64,000 nt of DNA from NCBI GenBank assembly GCA_958496175.1, contig OY292276.1, positions 11,426,001 through 11,490,000 on the forward strand, read 5' to 3'. Shown piece after piece: positions 45,201 to 57,684 of this stretch. This DNA is from Sisyra terminalis (Eukaryota > Arthropoda > Insecta > Neuroptera > Sisyridae). A program made the translations under genes and the position numbers. Below the pieces are notes generated by a model. It searched no databases and was not told where the DNA came from. It was given only the letters and a program-made list of their open reading frames with translations. How positions within the stretch are numbered: the first letter of the stretch is position 1; each line of letters opens with the position of its first letter.

Positions 45201-46960
45201 TTATTTATACGAAACAGTTGTTTTAATTTCTTTTTTTTTTAATATTAATGTATGCATTAAATTGAATATTAAAAATTTTAAAATTGTTCTCTATTTATTA
45301 CAATTCAGTCATCCAAAACTTTCCTCATCTCAAAAAATTTCCTTAACTAACATTAAAATCGTTGATTTATTCAAAGTATTTTCAATCTTTTACATAATAA
45401 AGTTAAAAAACTTTATTTATTAAATAAATTTGGATTACTCATTAAGTATTGATTTTAATCAGTAAAAAGTAAAATCGAATCAAAGTATAATAAAATGAAC
45501 AAACATTTGATACGTGATAGTTAACAAAAATATTTCCACATTACCTGCTCTTTGATTTTTCCAGTTTTACGTACCCAAGTTTTAAATGCAAATAAATTCT
45601 TATGTAATCGCAAAATTTCGTTACAATAACAAAACATAAAGCAAACGTGGAAAAAGAGGAATATCTGACGAGCGTAAAGATGAAATATAAGCTGGTATAT
45701 TAAAGTACTAATATAAGGAAAAGGATAGACAAACTCTTTGGTTGCCGGATATACATAAAACTGATAAAACTCCTTATATCCTTTTAAAAAATAAGGCATT
45801 ATTACTCCTTCGCCTATCCTCAAAATCCTTTAAGTAATTATAAACGATCCTTTAATTTGGACGACAAATCACTTCAATTTTTTATTTTTTTAAAATTGGC
45901 TTATAGAAAACGTTACAAAATATGTTATTATACTTTAATTTCAAGTTAATGTTAAATCCTATTTAATTTGACTAAAATTTTAAGTCATTGATAATTCAAA
46001 ATACCTTTACGTTTAAAAAAATACATTTTAAATTACGTAATTTAAATTTTCAAAATTATTTTTTGGGCGGCTGTTCAAAATTATGACCTTTGATCGGTGA
46101 TTTAGATATAAACTTTTGAAATAGTTGGGTCGAAAGTGATTTTATTGAAAATTTGTATGAACTACTTCAAATTAAGCATTCATTAAGGTCATTTATATAA
46201 AGGACACCAAACTCAATAATTGGCAATGCACAATTTCGGGAGTGTAATTTTTTTAAAAATTATTCTCCGCAAATAATTGAAAATACAACCCTTGAAATTC
46301 CCCTTCCTTTAAAAATAATTAACAAAAAAAAATTTTTTTTTCAGAATTTTTAATATTTTTTTTTTATATACAATCTTAAAGTAGTAAGTGTTGATACATA
46401 TAACAAAAAGTGTCTGATTTGACTTAATAATAAATTTGATTCAATTTTTACAAAAGTATATGTTTGCAATTTTATAAAATTGTTAATGAAAAATACTACA
46501 ATTGGGTGATTAATGTTAAAGAAGACACAATTCTTTTATATAATTATATATATTTTTAAAAACTGTATTTTGCTGAACAAAATTACATTTACATACTATA
46601 TAGAACAATAATACTCATTACTAATCAATAATACTCAATAATAAAATTTATATTAAAAGTAATATAATTTAATTATTTCCAAATACAGTTCACACTTTTT
46701 GTCATTGCGCACTCGTACCAAGGGATATACAATTATATATCATTCCATTAATCTGCAACAAGGTAACACATAACATTATATCTGGAAATATTGTGCAATT
46801 GCTTTGCATTTTTCCTTGTTTTTATTTTTCTGATAAATTTTTAAAGAAAAGTAAAATTATATTAGATGTATACGAAATAAACGTATTGGTAACAAGAACA
46901 GATAGGCCCAATGTCCCTGATAGAAAGAGTAAAAATGGTCAATGTTTCCAAAAACACTGT
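42243..46960. other. Intergenic region between two convergent genes
   Basis: 4.7 kb of AT-rich sequence with long A and T runs. Short frames (for example at 44947, 45521) have no recognisable motif. No RNA gene and no element with clear ends was seen. Confidence 0.45.
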
Positions 46961-46966
46961 TTTATT
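46961..46966 (-). terminator. Candidate poly(A) signal for Ssdp
   Basis: TTTATT on the plus strand, AATAAA on the coding strand, about 105 bp after the Ssdp stop codon. Another lies near 46818. Position is the only evidence. Confidence 0.4.
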
Positions 46967-47070
46967 TTAAAAAATAATCGTTAATAATTACCTATAGTAT
47001 GTATTTAAACTATGAACCGAAATATAAGATTACTCTTCCAATTATCGATAAAAATTAAGATTGCTTATTA

Positions 47071-48417
47071 TTAATTCATAAAATAGTCCGGATGATCCGA
47101 GTCCTTTTCAAATCGCTTCGCCTCTTCCTGCATACTTTCTTTAATTTTTAAAATTGCCGCTGATTCGGTTTGATCGTTTTCGCCCGGTCCGCCAAAGCCC
47201 GATAAGTTATAATCACCCATTCCACTTCCACTGTCTTCCCGAGGCGTACCGGGCCCTCCATTTGCTGGCGAATTTTTCATTCCTTCTAATCCATCACTGT
47301 TTAGTACAGGGCCCATTGTGTTTGGACCCATGGGTCCCATTGAACTGCCGTCAGGTCCACCACCCATTGGAAAATCGCCGCCCATATTGCTGCCGGGCGC
47401 TGGTTTCATTAACGTGTACATGTTTTCACCGCCGGAATTGGACGAGTCTTGGGGACTGGGCATGATTGGGGTGCCCGGGCCGGGTGGCCCGGCCGAGCCT
47501 GGTGGGCCGCCATAGTTGCCGGGAGATGACGATGAGTAGTTCATGGGTGTTGAAGTGTTTGGTTGCCATTGCGGTCGTCCTCCGGGGCCGGTCATTGACA
47601 TGGGTGGCATTCCTCCAGGCCCAGGGCCTGCGCCACCGGGTGGAGGTCCTCGCATTCCGCCAGGTCCACCGTATTGACCGGGGCCCATAGGGCCCATTCC
47701 GCCGCCTGGTCCGCGTGGAGGATTCATTCGTGGGTTCATGCCGGCCATTCCGGGACCTTGCCATCCTACAAATTCGCCACCTTCACCTTGCCGAGTTGGG
47801 TCGAGACTGTTTGGCATGATTGGTTGGCCTGGTGGTCCGTTAAAGTCGTTTCCTAGTTGAGGCATGCGAACGCCTGGTCGTGGTCCAGCTGGATAGCGTG
47901 GACCCATGAACGGTTGATTCGACATCATTTGGCTGTGCGGTGGTGGAGGTTGGGGATGTGGCGACGGTTGGCTGGACGGGTGCGTGGGTGGAGATGGTCG
48001 CATCGTCGAGTTGGGGAAAAATCCCGGGGGCATCGGCCCGCCGGGCATTCCATCGTTTGGCGGCATTTGGCCCAATGGACTTGGGGCTGGACCAGCATTG
48101 TGTGCAATGCCGTTGACACCGTAACCAGAATTTACGAAACCGTAGTCGTGGAACGCCTTGGCCTCGGACGAATGTTCGCACGTATCACGGCGTTCAGGAG
48201 CGGCACAATACAAATCCCAAAACACGCACCACCACGAGTGCAAAAATCCCGGGGGCTCTCCCAATGTGATGTTTTTCTCCCACCGGATCTCCGATAGAAA
48301 TGTCTGTGCTGCTTTTTGTGCCCCTACATGCAATAAGTACTCATAAACATACAACGCTAATTTTTCACGTGCTTGTGCATCGGATGGCACTGTTGAGCCT
48401 TTTCCTTTTGCATACAT
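47071..48417 (-). CDS. Ssdp: Ssdp/SSBP2-4 orthologue, LisH (LUFS) protein of Chip/Ldb complexes
   Basis: The single 448-residue frame starts [20 protein letters not shown] and has the family's N-terminal LUFS/LisH module (residues about 10-95), including [20 protein letters not shown] and [20 protein letters not shown]. This is followed by a long Pro/Gly/Met-rich middle and the conserved tail [17 protein letters not shown]. In other animals Ssdp tetramerises through the LisH region and stabilises Ldb1/Chip, so it acts with LIM-homeodomain factors and Pygopus/Wnt enhancer complexes in the nucleus. Length and domain order fit the family. The coding region here has no intron, whereas vertebrate SSBP genes have many. 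It faces the large plus-strand gene tail to tail across 7.7 kb. Confidence 0.97.
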   Translation of the reverse strand: MYAKGKGSTVPSDAQAREKLALYVYEYLLHVGAQKAAQTFLSEIRWEKNITLGEPPGFLHSWWCVFWDLYCAAPERRDTCEHSSEAKAFHDYGFVNSGYGVNGIAHNAGPAPSPLGQMPPNDGMPGGPMPPGFFPNSTMRPSPPTHPSSQPSPHPQPPPPHSQMMSNQPFMGPRYPAGPRPGVRMPQLGNDFNGPPGQPIMPNSLDPTRQGEGGEFVGWQGPGMAGMNPRMNPPRGPGGGMGPMGPGQYGGPGGMRGPPPGGAGPGPGGMPPMSMTGPGGRPQWQPNTSTPMNYSSSSPGNYGGPPGSAGPPGPGTPIMPSPQDSSNSGGENMYTLMKPAPGSNMGGDFPMGGGPDGSSMGPMGPNTMGPVLNSDGLEGMKNSPANGGPGTPREDSGSGMGDYNLSGFGGPGENDQTESAAILKIKESMQEEAKRFEKDSDHPDYFMN

Positions 48418-48960
48418 TTCAAAAATGTTTTTCTAGTACGTATATTGAGTTTATAAAACAACCGCTTAGTTCATAACACTGTGTTCATGACGAATTAGTT
48501 ATAACTACACATAGGCATTAAATACATTAGCCAAATAATTAATTACACGTTATCGAAAAAATATATAAGAAAAGACGCGATCTGTCAGTCGACTCACAAC
48601 AGAATGGCCGAGTCCATTAAAACACATACACACAACCGGTACACTCTCGCACAAATCACCAATCGTATCGCATACCCATTCAATTCCCCTACAACTCCTA
48701 CAATCAACCAATTATTTCAATGATTTCATCCAAAAATTGCACACACTATTCATTAAAACCCAATTCTTTTCCTCAATATTAAACCAAATCAAAAATTCAA
48801 CCATTTGTTCCCACATCAACTCGACATGGTCTGCTGTGTTAACTGGACGAATCACACTTATCGATCTGTAGCTCCTTCTCTTTTTACCGTTCCCAATTAG
48901 AAAAAGCCTCACACAAATTGTACACACAGGTATACAGTCACCCAACTAAATAGTCGGTCT
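48418..48960 (-). promoter_or_regulatory. 5' flank/5' UTR region of Ssdp
   Basis: This stretch is richer in CpG and C than its surroundings (for example CGCGATC, GTCGACTC, ACCGGTAC) and directly precedes the Ssdp start codon, so it probably holds the 5' UTR and promoter. I cannot place a transcription start or a 5' intron. A 39-codon plus-strand reading frame at 48604-48723 starts ATGGCCGAG but is not supported further. Confidence 0.4.
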
Positions 48961-50480
48961 AAATATAAACATTTTTTTTTATTTTATTTTAAATTTCTCT
49001 ACGAAATAGTTTTAAATTTCTTTGAATGATTCATTACATAAGAACTTATCTCAATTTACAATTTTTGATTAAATATGAATATTGTTTTACCATTATAATG
49101 CATACGAAATTTCAAAATTGCAAGCAAAATATGAAAAAATATATTTTTCCCAATCAATATTTTTCTTTTATGAAAACATAATTAATGACTCCAAAAATTT
49201 GATTAATAAATTTAAGAAAAAATATGCTGAAAATTTATGTTTTTGAAGTTATACTTGTTATACTTCTTTAGCTGTGTTATGAAGAAATAGTCTGACTCAA
49301 TTTTTAATAAAATGTGACGCCGTTATGCTACAGTAGGAAGTTACCCGCAAATGGTTAGCGAGAAACTTCAAGGGAGTGAAATCTGACCAATTTTTGGAAG
49401 TGATTTGCAAAATAATAAAAAGACTTACAGAATAAAAGTCACTTGTATTTTTTATTTAGAATGTAGATATAGTTGAACTAAATATTTTAAAACTTTACAG
49501 TCTTAACAATATCCATTTGAATACACAACTAGTAATTTCCCGTAAAATATTCACCGTTCAATACTGGACACAACTGACAATTGGCAAAAATTGTCAGTTG
49601 ATTGAATTAAATCAAAGTGACTGTTGAAACCATAGCAACAATCAATCAATTCAAATTTGGGCGATGTATTTCACTCTCATGTATGAATTTACAATATTTG
49701 TTTTTTGTCTTTGCCGACATATATGTATATATACAAGGGCGAATTTAAGGGGGGGGCACTCCCCCCCCTAAGGTATTTTTGTGAACAGTGGAGATTCCAT
49801 CGTAGTATATACTTAGAAGCAAATCAAATTATTAGAGTTGTTAAAGTATAAGAACAAAATAACAGAATTTCCGTTGCATCCTTTTCACGAACTTGCAAAT
49901 AAAAGATGATATTGTGCCCCCCCTCCAGAAAAAAATCCTGAATCCACCCTTGCATGTATATAACATACGTTTTCCTATTATTATTATGAAAATTCAAATA
50001 CTTTAAAAAAATATATATTTTTTTGAAATTATTCATTTAGCAATATTTAAAACAATGTAAGTGAAGTCGATTGATTTACTATATTACGTTATATTTTTCT
50101 ATATTTGAATCAAAAATCAGTTTTGATACATAGATAGAAATGGGTAAATAAAATATATAATTTTCATAATTACTAGTGTATTAATATAATATTAATACAG
50201 CTAATATTAATTATAATAATGAAAATTTTAAACGTATCAAAAAGGAATTGTTTTCTATGCATACTTTATAATTTAAGACCAGGTGAAGATAAATTTGTTA
50301 TCGATAAGTTTTATAATTAATAATCTATAATTATGTCAAAAAGGGAACTAAAATAATCTCCAATATGAAAGCCGGTACTTATAAAAGTGGTTCGTTCCCT
50401 TTCGCCTGAAATTTAGAAGAAAAAAACGTATAATTATTCTAAAGTTATTCTTTTTCCGGTGCTAATTATATTCCTGATGT
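48961..50480. other. Non-coding, with a dispersed-repeat fragment
   Basis: 49740-49955 contains GGGGGGGCACTCCCCCCCC and the complement of the 14.87-kb repeat (AAATCCTGAATCCACCC). A TATAAAAG at 50391 is not followed by a gene I can define. Confidence 0.4.
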
Positions 50481-50487
50481 ATATGTA

Positions 50488-50719
50488 CAGTATAATCTCA
50501 CTAATCCGGCACTTCGATAGATCGGCACATCCAATAATTCGGCACCCTCCGCCCACGCCTTCCTCACTCCTCTATATCTGTGCATACATTTATTTCCTCT
50601 ATGAAATTCTTTATTTTATTCATTACCTATGACTTTTCACTCTAATCCAGTAATCCGAGCATTCCAATAATCCGGCATTGTCCGGTTTTTAATAGAGCCA
50701 GATTTGTGAGATTACATTG
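50488..50719. mobile_element. pogo/Tigger-like MITE
   Basis: The left end CAGTATAATCTCACTAATCC and the complement of the right end CAATGTAATCTCACAAATCT are inverted repeats, each flanked by TA (50486-50487, 50720-50721). 232 bp, non-coding, with ATCCGGCA repeats inside. Confidence 0.8.
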
Positions 50720-50721
50720 TA

Positions 50722-51668
50722 TACTCATATTCCTGGCGTGGTTCCTCAAATCGGACTATTCCATTTTTATTGGATTCAGGATTCCAATTCTTGCATAAAT
50801 TGTACACTAACTTTCATCAAATATAAGGAGTGTTCGTAAAATCTTTACGTAAATATTTTATCGTTTTAATATTTTAAATTTAAGTCTTCTTTTTAGAAAT
50901 GTAAAAATTAATTAATAAAATAATTTCTTCGATTTCTGTTCTAATCTAATTTTTTGCATGTAAATTCTTGATTTCTATATATAATATATCCTCATACAAA
51001 AAATTATGAGCTCTTAGATTCAAACTCCTATTAATTTTGGTATTTGTATTATAAAAACTAGTTTAAATGTTTAAAAGAGCAGAAAAAGAAGCTCCATATG
51101 GATTTAAAAAATAGGCGCCTTTAATTTTTAAATATTCAAAATTAGAATTCTATAGATACGTATTGAGCTTAGAATTGTATGGAACCTGTTGGGATAATCG
51201 AGTCAAAAATTTATTACTTAACCTACTTTTAGCAGTAAATATAAGATAATTTTAAACATTGTTAATTTTATTAATTAGCTTTGAATGAATTTTATATTAA
51301 ATGCAAGAATTTTCTCCGTTTTATTTAAAAAATTAAATATACGAAAAATTTGTTATTTTTTATGAAAATCAAAAATATTTTTAATGAAGTGTTTAGTAAA
51401 CATATTTCTCTTAAAAATAATAGTTTTCCTTGATTTTTTTCAAAGAAAATGGTGAAATTTCGTATTTTTGATTTAGTGCAATAAGGAAAATAGATGGAAA
51501 TTATTTTGTATGCAATATGATGTTGTCACACAGCATTTTCGGTAAAATATCTATGCTTTTTATTATCGTTATTTTTATGATTTTTTCTATAAATGTCTTT
51601 ATATTTTAAGTGAAGAACTTCAAATTTCTACAATTTACAATTGGAACTTACAGATTTTTCATTTGCAG
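50722..51668. other. Non-coding; upstream of the transposon-derived exon
   Basis: This should contain or precede the missing 5' exon of the gene at 51669, but no candidate with start codon and donor stood out. Confidence 0.35.
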
Positions 51669-52615
51669 ATGTGGAATCAACTTCGACCCAGCAATCTTCA
51701 GAGGAGAAAATATTTGCACATCTCAATGAAAAGAAGGAAAAATACAATCAAAAGCTTATCAAAGCCAAGAGGAACAGTGGCGAAGAGTACATAACATCCA
51801 ACCAAAAGATAATTTTCTCCAAACGGGTCATAGTTGAGCCATGTTGTGTGAAAAAATGTGGCGACAAAGTAAGTTTGTCCAGTCGCCAAATGATTTTCGA
51901 CAACTTTTGGAAATTGGCCGATTTCAAGAAGCAAAATCTATTTTTGAGTGCAATGGTCAAAAGAGAAACGCCGAAACAAAGACGTCCACGATCTTCCGAG
52001 TCGAAACTTCGAGAAAGTAGTTTTCGCTATTATTTGACCCACGAGGATACCATTGTATTGGTTTGTAAAAAGTTCTTTTGTGACACTTTTAACATCTCCA
52101 AAGGTCGGCTAGATCGAGTCCTCAAACGCGAAGACCCTGCAGAAGACTTACGAGGAAAATCAGAAAATTCGCGTCGAACAACCGAAGAATCCCTTATTGT
52201 AGCCGTTAAAGAACACATTAATAGTTTCCCCACATTCATGAACACAAAATGTGTAAAGCATACATTATTCAACAAAAAGTCTAAATCTCCAAAACAATAC
52301 CTAAGTCCAGACCTGAATATCAGAAAAATGTACAACCTTTATCGTGAAAAATGTGAAAATAACAATGAATCCCATGTAAATGAATGGATATACCGACGAG
52401 TATTCAAAAGTGATTTCAATTTATATTTCAATCAACCGAAAGATGAAATTTGTCAAAAATGTGAACTTCTTAAGATACAAATTGTTGATGGTAACCCAGT
52501 TGAGAATCAAATGAAGCAATTAAACCATGTACATCATAATTCAAACACAAGCGACCCGTTGTATATTTCAGAAAACTATCCAATTAAACAGGAAAATTTA
52601 TCAATTGATTTCTAA
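51669..52615 (+). CDS. Transposon-derived protein, N-terminal part of a DDE-type family (3' exon of a possible host gene)
   Basis: A 315-residue open frame follows a good acceptor (TTTTTCATTTGCAG at 51668), so an upstream exon should supply the start; none was found, and the frame has no early ATG. The order of blocks matches the front part of a large insect family of uncharacterised transposon proteins: CCVKKCGDKVS, then FDNFWKLADFKKQNLFL, VCKKFFCDTFNISKGRLDRV, DLRGKSENSRRTTEE, HINSFPTF, YLSPDLNIRKMYNLY, FNLYFNQPKDEICQKCELL. In that family, as I know it, a catalytic DDE-type half follows CQKC. Here the protein instead ends about 45 residues later with its own tail (KQENLSIDF, TAA) and a poly(A) signal. 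The frame is intact over its whole length, unlike every other transposon remnant in the window, which hints at domestication. Confidence 0.7.
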
Positions 52616-52670
52616 TTTTGTTATATTTTTTCACTAAAAACTTGTATAAAACTAGTTAAATCAATTTAAA

Positions 52671-52676
52671 AATAAA
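52671..52676 (+). terminator. Poly(A) signal of the transposon-derived gene
   Basis: AATAAA 55 bp after the TAA at 52615, at the usual distance for a short 3' UTR. Confidence 0.5.
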
Positions 52677-53760
52677 ACCTTCGCTTAAGATTATAATACG
52701 ATTCTGTTTTGAATGCATTTGACTCTCAGGAGAGTATTTTTAAATATACAAAAACCACTTATTTGTATTCAAGTATTTGTTGCAATTTAAAAAAATAAAG
52801 TATAAATTTATTCTTTTCTCTTAAGAATTTTTCGTCTAGAAAATGCCAGTCCATAAAATATCGAGTAAACGGCTTATTTCAAAAAATTAAATTTATATAA
52901 TACAATAGATGGGCTGCATTTATGAATTGGATATAAGCCGATTATATAATATAGTTGTGGCATTAATGACCTGTTTATTTTGGAAGTGATATACCCATTT
53001 ACAAACAACCCATATTCTTAATTCATAATCTTAATTTTCCTTTTAAAAACATAATATATTTCAACTATTGGTTGTTCCAATAAAACCCAATATTTAGTTC
53101 ATAATATGTGAAAAATTAGCTGTTGAAAACTCGACATACTTTGTTCTAATAACGAATATAAAAAATAGTATATGGAGTGTTATTAAAATAGAATTGGATT
53201 AACGAAAAATAACATTGAAACATATAGATATAAGAAAATAGAAACATCTAAGTCTTGCTATTTAAATTCGCATTTTTATTAGATTTACAAATCTATTCTT
53301 CTAATATTCTTGAAGCAAGTTTAATTCCATGAAAATGTAAATAACTCGAATGTAAAAAAAAATATTGATTATAAATATATTCGAATATAATTCTAAGAAT
53401 TTACGAAAAGGCTGAATATTATAATATTGTTAAAGACAAAGTTACAAATAAGTATACACTAATATTTATCAGCCCATCGGCTTTGTTATTTTTGCAGAGA
53501 TTTAATTTAATCGTTTACACTTTAATGAATAGTTTTTATGATTAATTTTTTTTTAAAATAAGTTTGTATTATTTTTGTGATGTTGAAAAATTTATATGTC
53601 GTAAATAAATTAATTATGTTTATATTTAATAGAATTTATTGATCATTTAATTCCAAGAATTTATTATATCACAAATTTACGAATAAATTTTTCTTTATTA
53701 ATAATAATTTTAATGAAATTCCAAAAAATTTAAAATTTTATTGAAAATAAAATTATGCAG
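52677..53760. other. Non-coding intergenic stretch
   Basis: AT-rich; no feature seen. Confidence 0.45.
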
Positions 53761-53825
53761 GTATCATTTTCATATTCAAAAACGACGCCCGAAGCTCAGG
53801 TGTTTTTTCATCAGCGCACGCATCT

Positions 53826-54671
53826 TCAGTAAAGTTCGGTTGACGCGTGATGATGATATATCGTGAATTTTTTTCAAATAAAATCGACGATTATTTAAAA
53901 ATTTCTCAATAAAAAGTTTTAAAAGTTGTCAAAAGTACTTGTGAAAGTGTTTAGTTACTATGGAAAGACATAATTTTTGTTTAAAGTAAGTAAAAAGTTT
54001 TCAAATTCGTATATGGATTAGTGCAGTATTCAGCTGATTCGGCTCCATTTTCTTTAAAGATGTAGAAAATGAATTCATTGGAAATCAATTAAAATGATTA
54101 CTCTTTATATTCCTATGTCTTAATTATACTTAAAAATATGTTTCGATTATAATTATTCCTAGTTACAAACGAATTTCCAAATTTTAAAAAGCCAAACGAC
54201 ATTAAGTTGTAAGTTACATTTTGACAAATGAAACGCAAAAAATGTCGGAAAATATGCAATACGTCTTAGTTTAGCTATAAGTCAATATACTTTCCTAAAG
54301 TTTAACATTCGTTTATTTTATTACTATAGTTAAAATCTCTGAAAAGAAATCATAGTTTAAGAAAATCTAATTTAAAAAAGCCGAATGAACAACAGAAAAA
54401 GTTAATTTTCCATCGCTTGACCTGGGTCAGGTTTGCATGGCTTGGCTTTGAAAATTACATTCCAAAATTTTTGTACCCTGAAATTTATTGTATTCATTAT
54501 TGCATATGCCGATTCCTTAGTAAAATGCATCATAAATTATCTATTTTGTATTTTTTCAGGTGATTTTTAATACTGTGTATGAGTATGTGTGTTCTTTATG
54601 GGATTGTTGGATTGAGTCCATGCTTAACAATGAGATGGCGTTGCAAGCTGTTATGAACTTTAGGAATCAAA
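53826..54671 (+). CDS. 5' end of an unidentified gene: leader exon and first coding exon (partial)
   Basis: A leader of about 160 nt begins near an arthropod-type initiator (TCAGT at 53826-53830) in a CpG-bearing stretch and ends at a consensus donor, TTAAA|GTAAGT (53985/53986). A strong acceptor (TTTTTTCAG, 54559) opens a 112-nt exon ending at a perfect donor, CAAA|GTAAGT (54671/54672). If the two are spliced, an ATG at 53960 gives only a 9-codon upstream frame ending at TGA, and the likely start is ATG 54620, encoding MLNNEMALQAVMNFRNQ (phase 1). I do not recognise the protein. No further exon was found to the right edge. The exon frame is also open upstream of the ATG. Confidence 0.4.
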
Positions 54672-55254
54672 GTAAGTGGCATGCTTTTTATCAATATTAT
54701 CCTTTGTAGCGATAAGCGGCTATTTCTCCTATATACTCCCCCCCATCAATCAGGCACAATTCTGGATTCCCAAATTAAGAAGTATATAAATAATTTTTAT
54801 GAAACGGCTTTACGGAAAAGCAAAATTTACCAGCCTAAATTTGGCCTAAAAATTTGCTAATCACATGAAAATTTGATATAATAACGGCGATAGAGCATAA
54901 ATTGCGATTCCATTAATAGGATAAATGTACTTAATATGATTGCGAAATAGGGTATCAAATTTCAGAAGTTAGTAGAGGCGGCAAAGTTGTAAATGAAAAC
55001 CTCGAAAGTTAATAAAAATGTTGAAATTTTTGTTAGGATATACTGTAGGGTAGTGGGCCTTAACCCTATGCCCGCATTGACTATGGTGCCCGGAGATCGT
55101 TTTCCTACAGTACTATAATATTTAAGTTTTTACATTCATTTAACTTTTTACATGTATTATTAATAAATCTCAACAGTAAGTTTACCTTTAATAATAATTA
55201 TTGTCCGCCAATTGAATGACATCCTAGAATGTGATGATCTTTGCAAAGGAACTT

Positions 55255-55449
55255 AAGCAGGCCATTCACGCTCCGACTTCCAGTCCAACTAGTGTTTCGA
55301 TTTTCAAAGTTGGATCTAAAGTCGATTCGAAATGGTGTTGGAAGTTGGATGTCTAGTCGGACTTGTCGGATTATTTAGAGGAACAACTAGAAGATCCAAC
55401 TAGTACTCCGACTAGTTGGACTGCAAGTCGGAGCGTGAATGGCCTGCTT
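55255..55449. mobile_element. Foldback MITE 'AAGCAGG', copy 3, in a TTAA site
   Basis: Ends AAGCAGGCCATTCACGCTCC and GGAGCGTGAATGGCCTGCTT are perfect inverted repeats over 20 bp. TTAA lies at both borders (55253-55256, 55448-55451). It shares the CCGACTAGTTGGA core with copies 1 and 2. Confidence 0.85.
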
Positions 55450-55558
55450 AAGTCTTCTTCTCGATTAGTTCGTTGAGATATTTAAACTTTTTCTGTTACT
55501 TCAGATATTTATAGCATACCTATCATTTGAATTTTCGTATATATAGATTATACATTTA

Positions 55559-55955
55559 TGGTGATCATTGAAGAGTCATTCTAAGGAGTTTTTTCACATT
55601 TAGATAGTAACATTAATCTTCTAGTTAAAATTCTATCTGGAAGATAAAGAAAGCGTATTTTCTCTTATGATTACGTAGGATAAATGTGTAAGATTTATCT
55701 AACAGGACAATTGTTATGTATTGAGTGGATATCTAAAGGATATGTGCACAATTTTGGTGATCATTGAAGAGTCATTCTAAGAAGTTTTTTCACATTTAGA
55801 TAGTAACATTAATCTTCTAGTTAAAATTTTGTCTGGAAGATAAAGAAAGCGTATTTTCACTTAAGAATGAGTAGGATAAATGTGTAAGATTTATCTACAG
55901 GAGAATTGCTATATATGAAGTGGCTATCTTAAGGATATGTACACATTTTTAATCT
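55559..55955. repeat. Two tandem copies of a ~198-bp unit
   Basis: GGTGATCATTGAAGAGTCAT and AGATAGTAACATTAATCTTC occur in both copies (55559-55757, 55758-55955) with few differences. Confidence 0.9.
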
Positions 55956-56144
55956 CACGATGCACACTTTATAGCGCATTTATGCGTGAGTGAAATTATC
56001 CCCTTGAGGTACTATAAAACCCAATAGATGGTCCCAATATTTACTAATCATTACTCTATATTCACCCAATAAATTGAATAAAGAGCAGAAAAAAACTCTT
56101 ATGTAACAGAAGGATTTGATGTCTTTTACTTGTACCCCCTAGAC

Positions 56145-56353
56145 CATGGGTCGGCAACCTGCGGCCCGCGAGACATCTTGATGCGGCCCGCAAGATTTTC
56201 GCCGTAACGCACATGACGGACACATAGCGTTTTATTTTTAAAACTAAAATATTTGTACATAAATATTGTAGGTATACCTACTTTAAGTGCGGCCCGCACT
56301 GATCCCCATGAAAAATATTTGGCCCTTTTACAACAAAAGGTTGCCGACCCATG
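56145..56353. mobile_element. hAT MITE with exact 8-bp target duplication
   Basis: Ends CATGGGTCGGCAACCTGCGG and AAAGGTTGCCGACCCATG. The flanks are CCCTAGAC on both sides (56137-56144, 56354-56361). GCGGCCCGC boxes lie inside both ends. 209 bp, non-coding, very well preserved. Confidence 0.93.
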
Positions 56354-56619
56354 CCCTAGACCAAAATGGATTTGAGCCCATGAATACTATCACTACGTTC
56401 TTCACCCCGAAAAAAACATATTTCATACTCCACAACTCCTTTCACAGTTCTCGATTTTCTATTTCAGAAACGATTAAAATTATAATATAACAAAAATCCA
56501 GGAATTTGTACCTTTTTTCAAAAATTTAATGATCATTTTTATAAGAGTTGTATTATTTTCCTTGCCTTTGTACAAAATTAAATTTTACTACCGGTTTTCT
56601 TCTCAAAAATATTATCATG

Positions 56620-57120
56620 CAAAAAGATCACTTTGCATTGTCTATTTTGTTATTCTTACAATTTTTGCAGCTATAGCTGGGTCCAAATAAACTATCGCAA
56701 GTTGTTATCACTTTAAGCTACCAATCTCATCTAATAACTCTTACAATTCGTTGTTTCCAAACTTTTTTGGAGGCTTTCCAGATTCTTCGTTCTCCACATG
56801 GTTATCGTCATTTTCAATTTTTTAAAACCCTTTAAAATACTGAGATTTCCTAAGAGCATGCTCAGCATAAGCTTCGATATGCACTAGGTGCTATTTTGCA
56901 TCGATTTTTGTTCAAATGGAAATAGAAAATTAATGATGTTCATTGATCGTGGTTTTTCGACACAAAACCCGATTTGCTCAACGATATTAATAATGATAAA
57001 ATCTTAAGAAAATAACACTTTTGCGAATTGAAAATCTTTGTCAATGACTCAATGAAATGGTTTGGCAGAACTTCTATTGGCCACCATTACAACTTATTAG
57101 CAAATTTCGGTTTCATATTT
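56620..57120 (-). pseudogene. Second copy of the decayed mobile-element segment at 22.3-22.8 kb
   Basis: It aligns with 22370-22820 in the same orientation. More indels than the other copy and no open frame. Confidence 0.45.
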
Positions 57121-57569
57121 TTACAACTTAAAGTAAAATAATAATTTTGAGTTTGTCATATTTCATTTTACATAATACTGCATATAAATAAATGATGATC
57201 CAGTAATAGAAATTCAACTGTAATTCCATCTACTATTTGAAGTAAAGCCGTTTTAGGTCCATAAAATTGGTTTTTATATTGTTGCATATCTTATTATAGA
57301 ATTCATTGTAGAAAACTAAATTGAAAAACAGGAAATTTGGTTAAACTATAAATTAAATTTGTACGGCTCACATCCATCATTAGATACTTAAATAAGATAA
57401 CAGTTCATTGGATTTTTTTATGACTTAAAAACGAATTAATATTTTATTTTATTACAATGATTTTTAATAAGTTTTTAAGTTTTCAATCTTATATTATGAA
57501 ATGTCAACAGTATTATAAAAAAAAATAATTGTAATCGAGACATTGAGTACATCGAGTACTTCAAAAAGT

Positions 57570-57595
57570 CTCGAAAAGAGACGAAACGTCATACG
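57570..57595 (+). ncRNA. Relic of a hammerhead-like motif
   Basis: GTCTC-GAAAA-GAGAC-GAA-ACGT-C keeps stem II, GAA and stem III, but the CTGANGA segment has decayed. Confidence 0.25.
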
Positions 57596-57684
57596 AAAAT
57601 CAAATGAAAATCATTGTAAAATATAAATAAAATAACAATTGATTTTCAAGTCCAAAAAGTCCCATGAACCTTATCTAAAAATAG

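Noticed and set aside
47840..48297. Frames of 113-146 codons overlapping Ssdp
   Set aside because: They come from the GC-rich, proline/glycine-rich Ssdp sequence read in other frames.
48604..48723. Plus-strand 39-codon frame starting ATGGCCGAG
   Set aside because: Good start context but no homology, no splice donor and it lies in the Ssdp 5' flank.
50385..50430. TATAAAAG as a promoter for the gene at 51669
   Set aside because: No initiator, start codon or donor follows at a useful distance, so it was not listed as a feature.
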